Positions 18,417 to 27,081 of a stretch of DNA of 64,000 nt are shown one piece after another. The notes below the pieces were generated by a model. It saw only the letters and a list, made by a program, of their open reading frames with translations. It was not told where the DNA came from and did not search any database. How positions within the stretch are numbered: the first letter of the stretch is position 1; the number at the start of each line of letters is the position of its first letter. The translations under genes and the position numbers were made by a program. Source of the DNA: an uncultured Lachnospiraceae bacterium (GTDB lineage: Bacteria; Bacillota; Clostridia; Lachnospirales; Lachnospiraceae); assembly GCA_947631685.1 (NCBI GenBank), contig CANRMI010000001.1, positions 62,001 to 126,000 of the forward strand, read 5' to 3'.

Positions 18417-19295
18417 CTATTCCCCAAAGCTTTTTCGAATCTGGGAAAGAAACCGTTCCCCGATTGGCGTAAAGGTCTGATATTTATTCCAGATGAGAAA
18501 AAGCTTCGTTTCCAGTTTTGGAGAGAGGGGACGAAAGACCAGTCCGCTTTCTAAAGAAGTATCGACCAGACCGGCAAAGGTGAGTTGGCAGCCCAGCCCC
18601 TCTTTTACAAAAATGGACGCGTTGTATGAAAGTCGGAAGGAACCTTCCAGAGAAAGCTCGTTTATACGTTCGCCGCACCATTTCGCAATATCGTTTTTCC
18701 AGCCCTGCTGTGAAGCAAAGAGAGGCAGCCCGATCAGGTCGTCTACGGTGACGGCCTCTTTCTTTGCGAGAGGCGAGTCCTGCGGTATCACCACGCCCCA
18801 AATATCCGGTTCCGGGAAAGGAATATAATCATATTTTTGGGCGTCTGGCATATCACATAGGACCGCAAAATCCAAAATGCCTTTATCCAGCTTTTCGGTG
18901 ACCTGCTCCGTGTCGCCGCTGGTAATGTGATAGTTAAGTCTCGGATAGACGCTTTTCAGCTTCCGGATTTCCCTTGCAAGGTATCGGATCTGCCAGGACT
19001 CCGCCAGCCCTAAAAACAATTCGCCGCCGCTGATGTCGTCCAGCGAGAGAAATTCCTTTTCAATCTTATCTGCCATGGTAACCAAATCTTCCGCCCGGTC
19101 GCGGAGGAGCAGGCCTTCTTCCGTCAGCGAAATACTGAAACTGTGCCGGGTAAACAGCTTTTTCCCAAGCTCCTCCTCCAGCGCCCGCAGAGTCTTGGAA
19201 AGGGTAGGTTGGGTGACATGAAGCAGATCGGCGGCTTTTGTCATATTTTCTTCTCTGGCCACAGCAAGAAAATATCTTAAAGTGCGGATTTCCAT
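18417..19295 (-). CDS. LysR family transcriptional regulator
   Basis: A 292-residue activator-type regulator. The N-terminal winged helix (LRYFLAVAREENMTKAADLL, VTQPTLSKTLRALEEELG) is followed by a type 2 periplasmic-binding-like effector domain (about 90-290). The ATG at 19295 has GGAGG 8 bases upstream; an in-frame start 33 codons earlier would overlap the operator region and is rejected. It is transcribed divergently from the hydrolase at 19447, across an intergenic region holding a perfect LysR box. It therefore most likely controls that hydrolase and itself. The effector is unknown. Confidence 0.92.
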   Translation of the reverse strand: MEIRTLRYFLAVAREENMTKAADLLHVTQPTLSKTLRALEEELGKKLFTRHSFSISLTEEGLLLRDRAEDLVTMADKIEKEFLSLDDISGGELFLGLAESWQIRYLAREIRKLKSVYPRLNYHITSGDTEQVTEKLDKGILDFAVLCDMPDAQKYDYIPFPEPDIWGVVIPQDSPLAKKEAVTVDDLIGLPLFASQQGWKNDIAKWCGERINELSLEGSFRLSYNASIFVKEGLGCQLTFAGLVDTSLESGLVFRPLSPKLETKLFLIWNKYQTFTPIGERFLSQIRKSFGE

Positions 19296-19310
19296 GTATA
19301 GATCCTCCGG

Positions 19311-19405
19311 ATTTTCTATATGGTATTTTCTATATGATATGCTTAAATAGAATATCACGACATTCATTATAACCATTAGCCTAGGAAATCGCAAGATGTT
19401 ATACT
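19311..19405. promoter_or_regulatory. LysR box and hydrolase promoter
   Basis: GATAT-N11-ATATC (19336-19356) is a perfect T-N11-A LysR box. The hydrolase -10 TATACT lies at 19400-19405 with no good -35, so the start near 19412 places the box centre at about -66, the classic recognition site position. Beside it, ATTTTCTATATG occurs twice (19311-19322 and 19325-19336), a possible second contact site near the lysR start. Confidence 0.65.
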
Positions 19406-19446
19406 ATATCCATAAAAAAGTCTGTGCAAGGAAGGATGATGGAACC

Positions 19447-20445
19447 ATGATAAAAAAAGAGAGCTTAAAGCTGACACAGGAGTGGGATAAAACTTTTCCA
19501 AAGAGTGAAAAGGTGGAACACTGTAAAGTGACCTTTGTAAACCGCTATGGGATCACACTGGCGGCGGATCTGTATGTGCCAAAGGATACAGCCGGAAAAC
19601 TTGCCGCGATTGCTGTTTGCGGGCCTTTTGGCGCGGTAAAGGAGCAGTGCTCCGGACTCTATGCGCAGACCATGGCGGAAAGAGGATTTCTGACGATTGC
19701 TTTCGATCCTTCCTTTACAGGAGAAAGCGGCGGAAACGTCCGTTACATGGCATCGCCCGACATCAACACCGAGGATTTTATGGCAGCAGTGGATTTCCTG
19801 TCTCTGCATGAACGGGTTGACGCGGAGAAAATCGGTATTATCGGTATCTGCGGCTGGGGAGGCATGGCGTTAAATGCGGCGGCGCTGGATACCCGGATCA
19901 AAGCGACTGTGGCCTCCACTATGTATGACATGACAAGGGTAAACGCAAAAGGGTATTTTGACAGTGAGGACAGTGAAGAAGCCCGTTTCCAGAAGAAAGA
20001 GGCCATGTGCGCGCAAAGGCTGGAAGACTTAAAAGCGGGCGAATATAAACTGGGCGGCGGGGTTGTGGATCCGCTGCCGGAAGACGCGCCTTTCTTTGTA
20101 AAGGACTATTATGATTACTACAAGACCAGCCGTGGTTACCATGCCCGTTCTTTAAACTCCAATGGCGGCTGGAATGTGATCGGCTGCGAATCCTTTATGA
20201 ATCAGCCGATCTTGCGCTACAGCAATGAAATCCGCAACGCTGTTCTTATCGTACACGGCGAAAAGGCACATTCCTGCTATTTCGGAAAAGACGCTTATGC
20301 CGCTATGACGAAAGACAGCAAATATGCGGACAATAAGGAACTTCTGCTGATTCCGGGCGCTGTTCACACGGATTTGTACGACGGCGGCGGTAAGAACGCG
20401 ATTCCCTTTGACAAACTGGAGCGCTTCTTTACGGAAAATCTGTGA
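19447..20445 (+). CDS. Alpha/beta hydrolase, dienelactone-hydrolase-like
   Basis: A 332-residue cytosolic alpha/beta hydrolase (LYVPKDTAGKLAAIAVCGPFGAVK, then MAERGFLTIAFDPSFTGES). The nucleophile elbow reads GICGWGG, so Cys replaces the usual Ser, as in dienelactone hydrolases, with one extra residue. The late catalytic His is probable in PGAVHTDLYD. The substrate is unknown; an ester or a lactone is plausible. ATG at 19447 is preferred because the earlier in-frame start at 19396 would overlap the promoter. It is divergent from its likely LysR regulator. The pair separates dprA from ispG and looks like an accessory cassette. Confidence 0.82.
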   Translation: MIKKESLKLTQEWDKTFPKSEKVEHCKVTFVNRYGITLAADLYVPKDTAGKLAAIAVCGPFGAVKEQCSGLYAQTMAERGFLTIAFDPSFTGESGGNVRYMASPDINTEDFMAAVDFLSLHERVDAEKIGIIGICGWGGMALNAAALDTRIKATVASTMYDMTRVNAKGYFDSEDSEEARFQKKEAMCAQRLEDLKAGEYKLGGGVVDPLPEDAPFFVKDYYDYYKTSRGYHARSLNSNGGWNVIGCESFMNQPILRYSNEIRNAVLIVHGEKAHSCYFGKDAYAAMTKDSKYADNKELLLIPGAVHTDLYDGGGKNAIPFDKLERFFTENL

Positions 20446-20477
20446 TAGTGCTTGTTTAGTTTTGTGGTAAAAAATGA

Positions 20478-20506
20478 TTGACGAATAGCACTGATAATGC
20501 TAAGAT
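20478..20506 (+). promoter_or_regulatory. Promoter of the small RNA candidate
   Basis: TTGACG (20478-20483), 17 bases, TAAGAT (20501-20506), with a TGC extension before the -10. No coding frame follows. Confidence 0.65.
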
Positions 20507-20512
20507 AAATAA

Positions 20513-20606
20513 AGAAAAGGTGTTACCGTAAAGCAACGGTCCGCCTTAGTTGTTAGTTACTATTAAAAAAGCAACCACTAACCTTGGTCGGGGCGGTTGC
20601 TTTTTT
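20513..20606 (+). ncRNA. Candidate small RNA, type I antitoxin-like
   Basis: Predicted transcript of about 94 bases with its own promoter and terminator. It has a 5' hairpin (ACCGT at 20525-20529 with ACGGT at 20536-20540) and a 3' hairpin with 12 paired bases. Its GTGTTACCGT and GCAACC/GGTTGC elements resemble, from memory, antitoxin RNAs of the small hydrophobic TxpA/holin-like toxin modules. The opposite strand downstream encodes only a basic, non-hydrophobic frame, so the toxin seems to be lost. The class is an inference. Confidence 0.45.
20565..20606. terminator. Bidirectional terminator of the small RNA
   Basis: AAAAAAGCAACC (20565-20576) pairs perfectly with GGTTGCTTTTTT (20595-20606) around an 18-base loop. 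The A and T runs allow termination on both strands. Confidence 0.85.
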
Positions 20607-20628
20607 GATGTCTTTTATTCTTTCTGGT

Positions 20629-20674
20629 CTGCCGCTTAACGGATTTTGAATCTTTAAGCGGCAGCTCTTTTTTT
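20629..20674 (+). terminator. Second terminator upstream of ispG
   Basis: CTGCCGCTTAA (20629-20639) pairs perfectly with TTAAGCGGCAG (20654-20664), followed by CTCTTTTTTT. It isolates the small RNA and hydrolase unit from ispG. The rest of the gap 20446-20742 holds only the elements listed here. Confidence 0.85.
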
Positions 20675-20675
20675 A

Positions 20676-20704
20676 TTGTTCCTTTGGCCGGATTGTGGTA
20701 TGAT
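20676..20704 (+). promoter_or_regulatory. Promoter of ispG-polC
   Basis: TTGTTC (20676-20681), 17 bases, TATGAT (20699-20704), with a TGG extension before the -10. Confidence 0.6.
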
Positions 20705-20742
20705 TTTGGAAGAAGAAAATTCATAACGGGAGTCTAAAGAGG

Positions 20743-21843
20743 ATGCGGGACACACACGGACAGGACACATACAGGCAGGATACGTATAGGCAGCATACGA
20801 AAATCATACGGATAGGGGACAGGGTGATCGGGGGCGGCAATCCCGTACTGGTACAGTCCATGACCAATACGCCCACGGAGGACGTGGCGGCCACGGTGGA
20901 GCAGATTCACAGGCTGGAGGAAGCGGGCTGTGAGATCATCCGCTGTACGGTGCCTGACATGGAGGCGGCCAAAGCTTTAAGGGAGATCAAGAAGCAGATC
21001 AGGATTCCTCTGGTCGCGGATATTCATTTCGATTATAAAATGGCTGTTGCCGCCATAGAAAACGGCGCGGATAAGATACGCATCAATCCCGGAAATATCG
21101 GAAGCAGGGAAAAGGTACAGGAAGTGGTGCGAGCCGCAAAGGAAAGAGGGATCCCCATCCGGGTAGGCGTCAACAGCGGTTCTCTGGAAAAGCCCCTGAT
21201 TGAAAAATACGGCGGCGTAACGGCGGAAGGGATCGTGGAAAGCGCCCTGGATAAAGCGGCGCTCATAGAAGATATGGGATATGACAATCTGGTGATCAGC
21301 ATCAAATCTTCCAATGTTCCCATGTGCATCCGGGCACATGAGATTCTGGCAGAGAGGACGGCCTATCCGCTGCATGTGGGTATCACCGAGTCCGGTACGG
21401 TGTGGTCCGGCAACATCAAATCCGGCGTGGGACTGGGAGTGATCCTCTATCAGGGCATCGGAGATACCATCCGGGTATCTTTGAGCGGGGATCCGGTGGA
21501 AGAGGTAAAATCGGCCAAACTGATCCTGCGTACTCTGGGCCTTAGAAAAGGCGGCATCGAAGTGGTGTCCTGTCCTACCTGCGGCCGCACCAAAATTGAC
21601 CTGATCGGGCTGGCGTCAAAGGTGGAAACTCTGGCGGCGGCGTATCCCCTTTCCATAAAGGTGGCAGTCATGGGCTGCGTGGTAAACGGACCTGGCGAGG
21701 CGCGGGAAGCCGATCTGGGAATTGCCGGAGGAATAGGGGAGGGACTCCTGATCAAAAAAGGAGAGGTGATCCGTAAGATTCCGGAGGCGGAATTTCTCTC
21801 TGCTTTAAAATATGAATTGGACAACTGGAGCGAAGAAGTATGA
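20743..21843 (+). CDS. ispG: 4-hydroxy-3-methylbut-2-enyl diphosphate synthase (IspG)
   Basis: A 366-residue iron-sulfur enzyme of the MEP isoprenoid pathway, converting MEcPP to HMBPP. It has the TIM-barrel domain (PVLVQSMTNT, DIHFDYKMA, INPGNIG) and the C-terminal 4Fe-4S domain with CPTCGR and GCVVNGPGEA. The first 18 residues are an unusual extension made of about two and a half copies of a five-residue unit (RQDTY), encoded by a 15-base DNA repeat. There is no alternative ATG before the conserved core. polC overlaps its stop by 4 bases (ATGA). dxr of the same pathway is at 31868. Confidence 0.97.
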   Translation: MRDTHGQDTYRQDTYRQHTKIIRIGDRVIGGGNPVLVQSMTNTPTEDVAATVEQIHRLEEAGCEIIRCTVPDMEAAKALREIKKQIRIPLVADIHFDYKMAVAAIENGADKIRINPGNIGSREKVQEVVRAAKERGIPIRVGVNSGSLEKPLIEKYGGVTAEGIVESALDKAALIEDMGYDNLVISIKSSNVPMCIRAHEILAERTAYPLHVGITESGTVWSGNIKSGVGLGVILYQGIGDTIRVSLSGDPVEEVKSAKLILRTLGLRKGGIEVVSCPTCGRTKIDLIGLASKVETLAAAYPLSIKVAVMGCVVNGPGEAREADLGIAGGIGEGLLIKKGEVIRKIPEAEFLSALKYELDNWSEEV

Positions 21844-24800
21844 GCAAGGACTTTCTGGAAGTATTTCCTACCTTAAAGCTGGAGGATGGCATAAGGGAGC
21901 AGATGGAGCAGGTGGATGTGGAAAAGGTAACGACCACTGCGCACAGGGACTTTTTGCGCATCTATCTCCACAGCGGGCATTTGCTTCAAAAAGAAGTGAT
22001 CTATAGGCTGGAAAGAGAGATCAAAAAGCAGTTTTTTCAATCTACGCCTGCAGAGGTAAAGATTTATGAGGGCTTCAGCCTGTCTGCCCAGTATACGCCG
22101 GAGAAGCTGGTTTCTGCGTACAGAGAGAGCATTTTAGCGGAGTTAAGGGAATACGATCATATCCTGTATATTGCGTTTAAGGGCGCGGAAATCTCTTTCC
22201 CGGAAGGAGACGAGATGTGCCTTGTCATAGAGGATACGGTTTTAAACCATGAAAAGGATGCGGAGCTGGTCCGGATACTGGATAAGATCCTCAATGAACG
22301 CTGCGGGTGTAGTGTGCGGATTTCCCTGCAGTACAGGCAGGAGGCAGAAGAGGACAGATTGGAGAAGGAAGTAGAAAGGGCCGTTGCCGTGGAGGCAGCC
22401 CGTATCAACGCCAAAAGAAAAGCGCGGCAAAACGGGGAGAGCCAGGAAGCCGTGGAAGCGGTTCAGACTGCCGGAGGGCAAAGGGAAAGAAAAAGCAAAG
22501 AGCCTGTGAGGATTTCCAAAGCGGAAGCGGCGGAATTAAAGAAAAGCTACAAGCGGTCCAATAATGACGACGTTCTGTACGGAAGAGATTTTGACGGGGA
22601 TGCCATGAAGCTGGAGGATATTATCGGCGAAATTGGGGAGGTCATTATCCACGGCAGGATTATCAAACAGAGCACGCGGGAGATTAAGAATGAAAAGACG
22701 ATCCTCTCTTTTGACATAACGGACTACACGGACACCATAACGGTCAAGATCTTTTTGGCGAATGAGCATGTGCAGGAATTGCGCGGGGCTCTGGCTGAGG
22801 GCAGCTTTGTAAAGGTGAAAGGCATCGCCATGCTGGATAAATTTGACCATGAGCTGACCATAGGCTCCGTGGCGGGAATCAAAAAGGAAGAGGATTTTAC
22901 CAGCAGTCGGAAAGACAACGCGTTAAAAAAGAGAGTGGAGCTTCACTGCCATACGAAGATGAGCCACATGGACGGCGTGGCGGAGGCAGCGGACGTGGTA
23001 AAGCGTGCCTGGAACTGGGGACACAGGGCCATTGCCATTACCGATCACGGCGTAGTGCAGGGATTTACGGATGCTTATCATACCTGGAGTGATCTGTGGG
23101 GAAAGGAAAAAGCAAGGTGTGAAAAGGCAGGGGAGAAGGAACCGGACCGGCAGGAATTTTTTAAGGTCATCTACGGTGTGGAAGCCTATATCGTAGACGA
23201 TATAAAAGAGATCGTAACGGGAGACAGGGGACAGGACCTGGACAGCACATATGTGGTGTTTGATATTGAAACCACGGGTCTTTCTTCCGTCAACAACCGA
23301 ATCATAGAGATAGGCGCGGTAAAGGTGAGAGGCGGACAGATCTTAGAGCGTTTTTCTACTTTTGTCAATCCCAGGGTGCCCATTCCCTTTGAAAGTGAGA
23401 AACTGACCGGTATACGGGACGATATGGTGCTGGATGCGCCCGGTATTGAAGAGGTTCTGCCCCGCTTTCTGGATTTTTCCAGAGACTGCGTGCTTGTGGC
23501 TCACAACGCGGCCTTTGATATGGGTTTTATCAGGGAGAATGCCATAGCGCAGGGACTTTCTACGGATTTTACCTATCTGGATACCATGGTGCTTTCCAGA
23601 GTGCTTTTGCCCAATCAGAACAAGCATACGCTGGACGCTTTGTGCAAGACCTTTAATGTGGTGCTGGAAAACCATCACAGGGCGGTGGACGACGCGGAAG
23701 CTACGGTCCACATTTTCCTGAAGTTCATGGAGATGCTTAAGGAACAGGATATTCACAAGCTGGGAGAGCTGAATACTTTTGCGAAGCCCTCTAAGGAGAA
23801 TGTCAGCAGGCTGCATTCCAATCACTGCATTATCCTGGCCAAGAACGATCTGGGGCGTATCAATCTGTACCGCCTGGTGTCCATGTCCCATTTGGATTAT
23901 TTCCACAACAGGCAGCCCAAGATTCCCAAAAGCGAGATCCTGAAGTACCGGGACGGCCTGATTATCGGGAGTGCCTGCGAAGCGGGAGAACTCTACAGCG
24001 CGTTGGTAGAGGGACGGGGAGATGCGGAAATTGCCAGGATCGTGGACTTTTATGACTATCTGGAGATACAGCCCTGTGACAATAATCGGTTTATGATAGA
24101 ATCCGATAAATTTCCCAATATCCATTCCGTGGAGGATATTCAGGAGTTAAACCGCAGAGTTGTAAAGCTGGGGGAAGAATTTAATAAGCCGGTGGTGGCC
24201 ACCTGCGACGTGCATTTTCTGGATCCGGAAGACGAGATCTACCGCCGGATCATCATAGCCGGCTGGGGATATGACGATGCGGACAACCAGGCGCCTCTGT
24301 ATCTGCGTACCACGGAGGAGATGCTGGAGGAATTTGCCTATCTGGGAAGCGATAAGGCCGAAGAGGTGGTGATCACCAATACCAATCTGATCGCGGATAT
24401 GATCGAGAGTATCGCGCCGGTACGGCCGGATAAATGTGCCCCTGTGATCCCCGATTCGGATAAGACTCTGAAAGAGATTTGTTATAATAGAGCCCATGAG
24501 ATCTATGGGGAAAATCTGCCTGAAGTGGTGGAGGCAAGGCTGAAAAAGGAACTGGATTCCATTATCAATAACGGCTTTGCCGTGATGTATATCATTGCCC
24601 AGAAGCTGGTTTGGAAATCCGTGGAGGACGGTTATCTGGTAGGCTCAAGAGGCTCCGTGGGTTCCTCTCTGGTAGCGTTTATGGCCGGGATCACGGAGGT
24701 CAATTCCCTGAGCGCCCACTACCGCTGCGGAAAGTGTTTTTACTGTGATTTTGATTCCCCGGAAGTCAAGGCTTATGCGGGCAACGCCGGCTGCGATATG

Positions 24801-26330
24801 CCCGATAAAAAATGTCCTGTATGCGGGGAGCCTTTGATAAAGGACGGTTTTGACATTCCCTTTGAAACCTTTTTGGGATTTAAGGGGGACAAGGAGCCGG
24901 ATATTGACTTGAATTTTTCGGGAGAATACCAGAGCAAGGCGCATAAATATACGGAGGTGATCTTCGGAGCCGGACAGACCTACCGAGCGGGGACCATTGC
25001 AACCCTGGCGGAAAAGACCGCGTTCGGCTATGTAAAGAATTATTACGAAGAGAGAAATATTCACAAGCGGACCAGTGAGATCAACCGGCTGACGGCGGGC
25101 TGTACCGGCGTGCGCAGAAGTACCGGTCAGCATCCCGGCGGTATCATCGTGCTGCCTGTGGGGCAGGATATTAATTCCTTTACCCCCGTGCAGCATCCGG
25201 CAAATGATATGACAACGGATATTGTGACTACGCATTTTGACTATCACTCCATTGACCACAACCTGTTAAAGCTGGATATTTTAGGACATGATGATCCCAC
25301 GATGATCCGTATGCTGCAGGACTTAACAGGCGTGGATCCTACTACGATCCCGCTGGATGATAAAAAGGTCATGTCACTGTTTCAGAATACTTCTGCCTTA
25401 GGGATCACACCGGAGCAGATCGGCGGCACGAAAACGGGTTCCCTGGGGATTCCGGAGTTCGGTACGGAATTTGCCATACAGATGCTTCTGGATACCAAAC
25501 CTCAGTTGTTTTCGGATTTGATCCGTATTTCAGGTCTGGGCCATGGTACTGATGTCTGGGTGGGAAATACCCAGGATCTGATCCTGAGCGGAGTCACTAC
25601 CATTTCCAACGCGATCTGCTGCCGTGACGATATTATGATCTATCTGATCAATCAGGGAATGGAGAGTTCTTTAGCGTTTACGATCATGGAGAGCGTGCGG
25701 AAAGGAAAGGGCTTAAAACCGGAGTGGGAAACAGCCATGAAGCAGGTGGGCGTGCCGGACTGGTATATCGCTTCCTGCAAAAAGATTCAGTACATGTTCC
25801 CCAAGGCCCATGCGGCGGCTTATGTGATGATGGCCTGGAGGATCGCCTACTGTAAGATTTATTATCCCCTGGCTTACTACGCGGCATATTTCAGCATCCG
25901 CGCCAAGTCTTTTTCCTATGAGCTGATGTGCCGCGGACAGCAGCATCTGGAGAGGATCATGGCGGAATACAAGAGCCGGAACGATTCTCTTTCCAATAAG
26001 GAGAAGGATGCGTACAGCGATATGAAAGTCGTGCAGGAGATGTATGCCAGAGGCTTCGAATTTGTGCCGATCGATATTTTCAGCGCGAAATCCAGGGATT
26101 TCCAGATCGTAGGAGATAAGCTGATGCCCTCTCTCAACAGTATAGACGGTTTGGGTGAAAAGGCGGCCGACGCTATCGTAGAGGCGGCAAAAGACGGCGC
26201 GTTCCTCAGCAAAGACGATTTCAGACAGCGTACCAAGGTCAACCAGACAGTGACGGACATGCTGGATAAATTGGGGCTTTTGGGAAATCTCCCGGAATCC
26301 AACCAGATCAGCCTTTTTGACTTCGTATAA
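21840..26330 (+). CDS. polC: DNA polymerase III alpha subunit, Gram-positive PolC type
   Basis: A 1496-residue replicative polymerase. Order: N-terminal domains (1-230), OB fold (about 265-350), PHP domain (from HCHTKMSHMDG near residue 368) split by an inserted proofreading 3'-5' exonuclease (D475 and E477 in FDIETTG, about 470-640), then palm, zinc-binding fingers (CGKCFYCDFDSPE, CPVCGEP) and polymerase segments with DKEPDIDLNFSGEYQ and STGQHPGG. The C-terminus ends in NQISLFDFV, a beta-clamp-binding motif near QISLFDF. It is translationally coupled to ispG. Such fusions of exonuclease and polymerase are restricted to Firmicutes and relatives. Confidence 0.98.
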   Translation: MSKDFLEVFPTLKLEDGIREQMEQVDVEKVTTTAHRDFLRIYLHSGHLLQKEVIYRLEREIKKQFFQSTPAEVKIYEGFSLSAQYTPEKLVSAYRESILAELREYDHILYIAFKGAEISFPEGDEMCLVIEDTVLNHEKDAELVRILDKILNERCGCSVRISLQYRQEAEEDRLEKEVERAVAVEAARINAKRKARQNGESQEAVEAVQTAGGQRERKSKEPVRISKAEAAELKKSYKRSNNDDVLYGRDFDGDAMKLEDIIGEIGEVIIHGRIIKQSTREIKNEKTILSFDITDYTDTITVKIFLANEHVQELRGALAEGSFVKVKGIAMLDKFDHELTIGSVAGIKKEEDFTSSRKDNALKKRVELHCHTKMSHMDGVAEAADVVKRAWNWGHRAIAITDHGVVQGFTDAYHTWSDLWGKEKARCEKAGEKEPDRQEFFKVIYGVEAYIVDDIKEIVTGDRGQDLDSTYVVFDIETTGLSSVNNRIIEIGAVKVRGGQILERFSTFVNPRVPIPFESEKLTGIRDDMVLDAPGIEEVLPRFLDFSRDCVLVAHNAAFDMGFIRENAIAQGLSTDFTYLDTMVLSRVLLPNQNKHTLDALCKTFNVVLENHHRAVDDAEATVHIFLKFMEMLKEQDIHKLGELNTFAKPSKENVSRLHSNHCIILAKNDLGRINLYRLVSMSHLDYFHNRQPKIPKSEILKYRDGLIIGSACEAGELYSALVEGRGDAEIARIVDFYDYLEIQPCDNNRFMIESDKFPNIHSVEDIQELNRRVVKLGEEFNKPVVATCDVHFLDPEDEIYRRIIIAGWGYDDADNQAPLYLRTTEEMLEEFAYLGSDKAEEVVITNTNLIADMIESIAPVRPDKCAPVIPDSDKTLKEICYNRAHEIYGENLPEVVEARLKKELDSIINNGFAVMYIIAQKLVWKSVEDGYLVGSRGSVGSSLVAFMAGITEVNSLSAHYRCGKCFYCDFDSPEVKAYAGNAGCDMPDKKCPVCGEPLIKDGFDIPFETFLGFKGDKEPDIDLNFSGEYQSKAHKYTEVIFGAGQTYRAGTIATLAEKTAFGYVKNYYEERNIHKRTSEINRLTAGCTGVRRSTGQHPGGIIVLPVGQDINSFTPVQHPANDMTTDIVTTHFDYHSIDHNLLKLDILGHDDPTMIRMLQDLTGVDPTTIPLDDKKVMSLFQNTSALGITPEQIGGTKTGSLGIPEFGTEFAIQMLLDTKPQLFSDLIRISGLGHGTDVWVGNTQDLILSGVTTISNAICCRDDIMIYLINQGMESSLAFTIMESVRKGKGLKPEWETAMKQVGVPDWYIASCKKIQYMFPKAHAAAYVMMAWRIAYCKIYYPLAYYAAYFSIRAKSFSYELMCRGQQHLERIMAEYKSRNDSLSNKEKDAYSDMKVVQEMYARGFEFVPIDIFSAKSRDFQIVGDKLMPSLNSIDGLGEKAADAIVEAAKDGAFLSKDDFRQRTKVNQTVTDMLDKLGLLGNLPESNQISLFDFV

Positions 26331-26371
26331 AATTTTCCCGCAAAAAAATTGCGGAGAAATTAAAAAAGGGC

Positions 26372-26400
26372 TTGCAATCCTGACGGTTTTATATTAAGAT
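26372..26400 (+). promoter_or_regulatory. Promoter of tRNA-Glu
   Basis: TTGCAA (26372-26377), 17 bases, TAAGAT (26395-26400), ending 14 bases before the mature tRNA. Confidence 0.65.
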
Positions 26401-26414
26401 TAAAAGCGTCATGT

Positions 26415-26486
26415 GGCTGATTGGTCAAGCGGTCAAGACGCCGCCCTCTCACGGCGGAAACAGGGGTTCGATTCCCCTATCAGCTG
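26415..26486 (+). tRNA. tRNA-Glu, anticodon CTC
   Basis: Complete cloverleaf: 7-base acceptor stem with a G-U first pair (26415-26421 with 26479-26485), D arm, anticodon stem CCGCC/GGCGG, loop CTCTCAC with anticodon CTC (26448-26450) reading GAG, and T arm AGGGG-TTCGATT-CCCCT. The discriminator is G at 26486 and CCA is not encoded. It is followed by a strong terminator. Confidence 0.92.
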
Positions 26487-26507
26487 TTACGGAACAGCCC
26501 AACCCAT

Positions 26508-26543
26508 AAAAAGCCTGTATTCTTTAAAGAATACAGGCTTTTT
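26508..26543. terminator. Bidirectional terminator between tRNA-Glu and the DtxR-family gene
   Basis: A perfect 36-base palindrome with A5 and T5 ends. It can stop both the tRNA transcript and the convergent regulator transcript. Confidence 0.9.
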
Positions 26544-26559
26544 ACTGTCGCGGCAAAAC

Positions 26560-26925
26560 TCAGTGCCCGGAGATATATTTTTTGATCGCTTCAAAGCTTT
26601 CCTTGCTGATGTCATGTTCTATTTTGCAGGCGTCCTCCGTGGCGGTCTTTTCGTCTACACCCAGCCGAATGAGCCAGGATGAGAGGAACTTGTGGCGCTC
26701 ATACATGGTTTCCGCGATCTCCTGCCCCTTGTCCGTCAGGTAGATGTATCCCTGCTCGGTAACGGTAATATAACCGTTTTCACGCAGATGCTTCATGGCT
26801 ACGCTGATACTGGGCTTCTTGAAATTCAGTTCCGTGGCAATGTCCACGGAGCGGACCACTGGCAGGCGTTCGCTCAGCATTAAGATGGTTTCCAGATAAT
26901 TTTCAGCGGATTCTCGAATCGTCAT
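26560..26925 (-). CDS. DtxR/MntR family metal-dependent regulator
   Basis: A 121-residue metal-sensing repressor. The winged helix (VRSVDIATELNFKKPSISVAMKHL) is followed by the helical dimerisation domain. Probable metal ligands are Glu12, the His of YERHKFL and the EHD of KIEHDIS. The position equivalent to Asp8 of Bacillus MntR is Asn here. The short length without an SH3-like domain fits MntR-type proteins, so it probably controls manganese or iron uptake. The ATG at 26925 follows GGGAGG; an in-frame TTG 5 codons earlier overlaps that site. No metal transporter gene is adjacent, so targets lie elsewhere. Confidence 0.88.
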   Translation of the reverse strand: MTIRESAENYLETILMLSERLPVVRSVDIATELNFKKPSISVAMKHLRENGYITVTEQGYIYLTDKGQEIAETMYERHKFLSSWLIRLGVDEKTATEDACKIEHDISKESFEAIKKYISGH

Positions 26926-27081
26926 AGGCGCCTCCCACAAATACTTATTAAACAGTATAGCATAAAAACAGCATGAAAGAAATGAAATTTTATTTTTGGA
27001 TCCTGAAAAATTTTCAATCTTCCTACTTTCTTCGGGGAAATATATGTGGTATACTATATGTGTTTGTATGGAGGAAAGGCT

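Noticed and set aside
19311..19336. Short CRISPR-like direct repeat
   Set aside because: Only two 12-base copies 14 bases apart, between divergent genes. An operator is more likely.
26508..26543. Perfect 36-base palindrome as an insertion sequence end or phage site
   Set aside because: A5/T5 ends and location between convergent transcripts fit a bidirectional terminator. There is no partner copy or transposase nearby.
26413..26682. 89-codon + strand frame starting at tRNA-Glu
   Set aside because: It is simply a translation of the tRNA, its terminator and the reverse of the DtxR-family gene.
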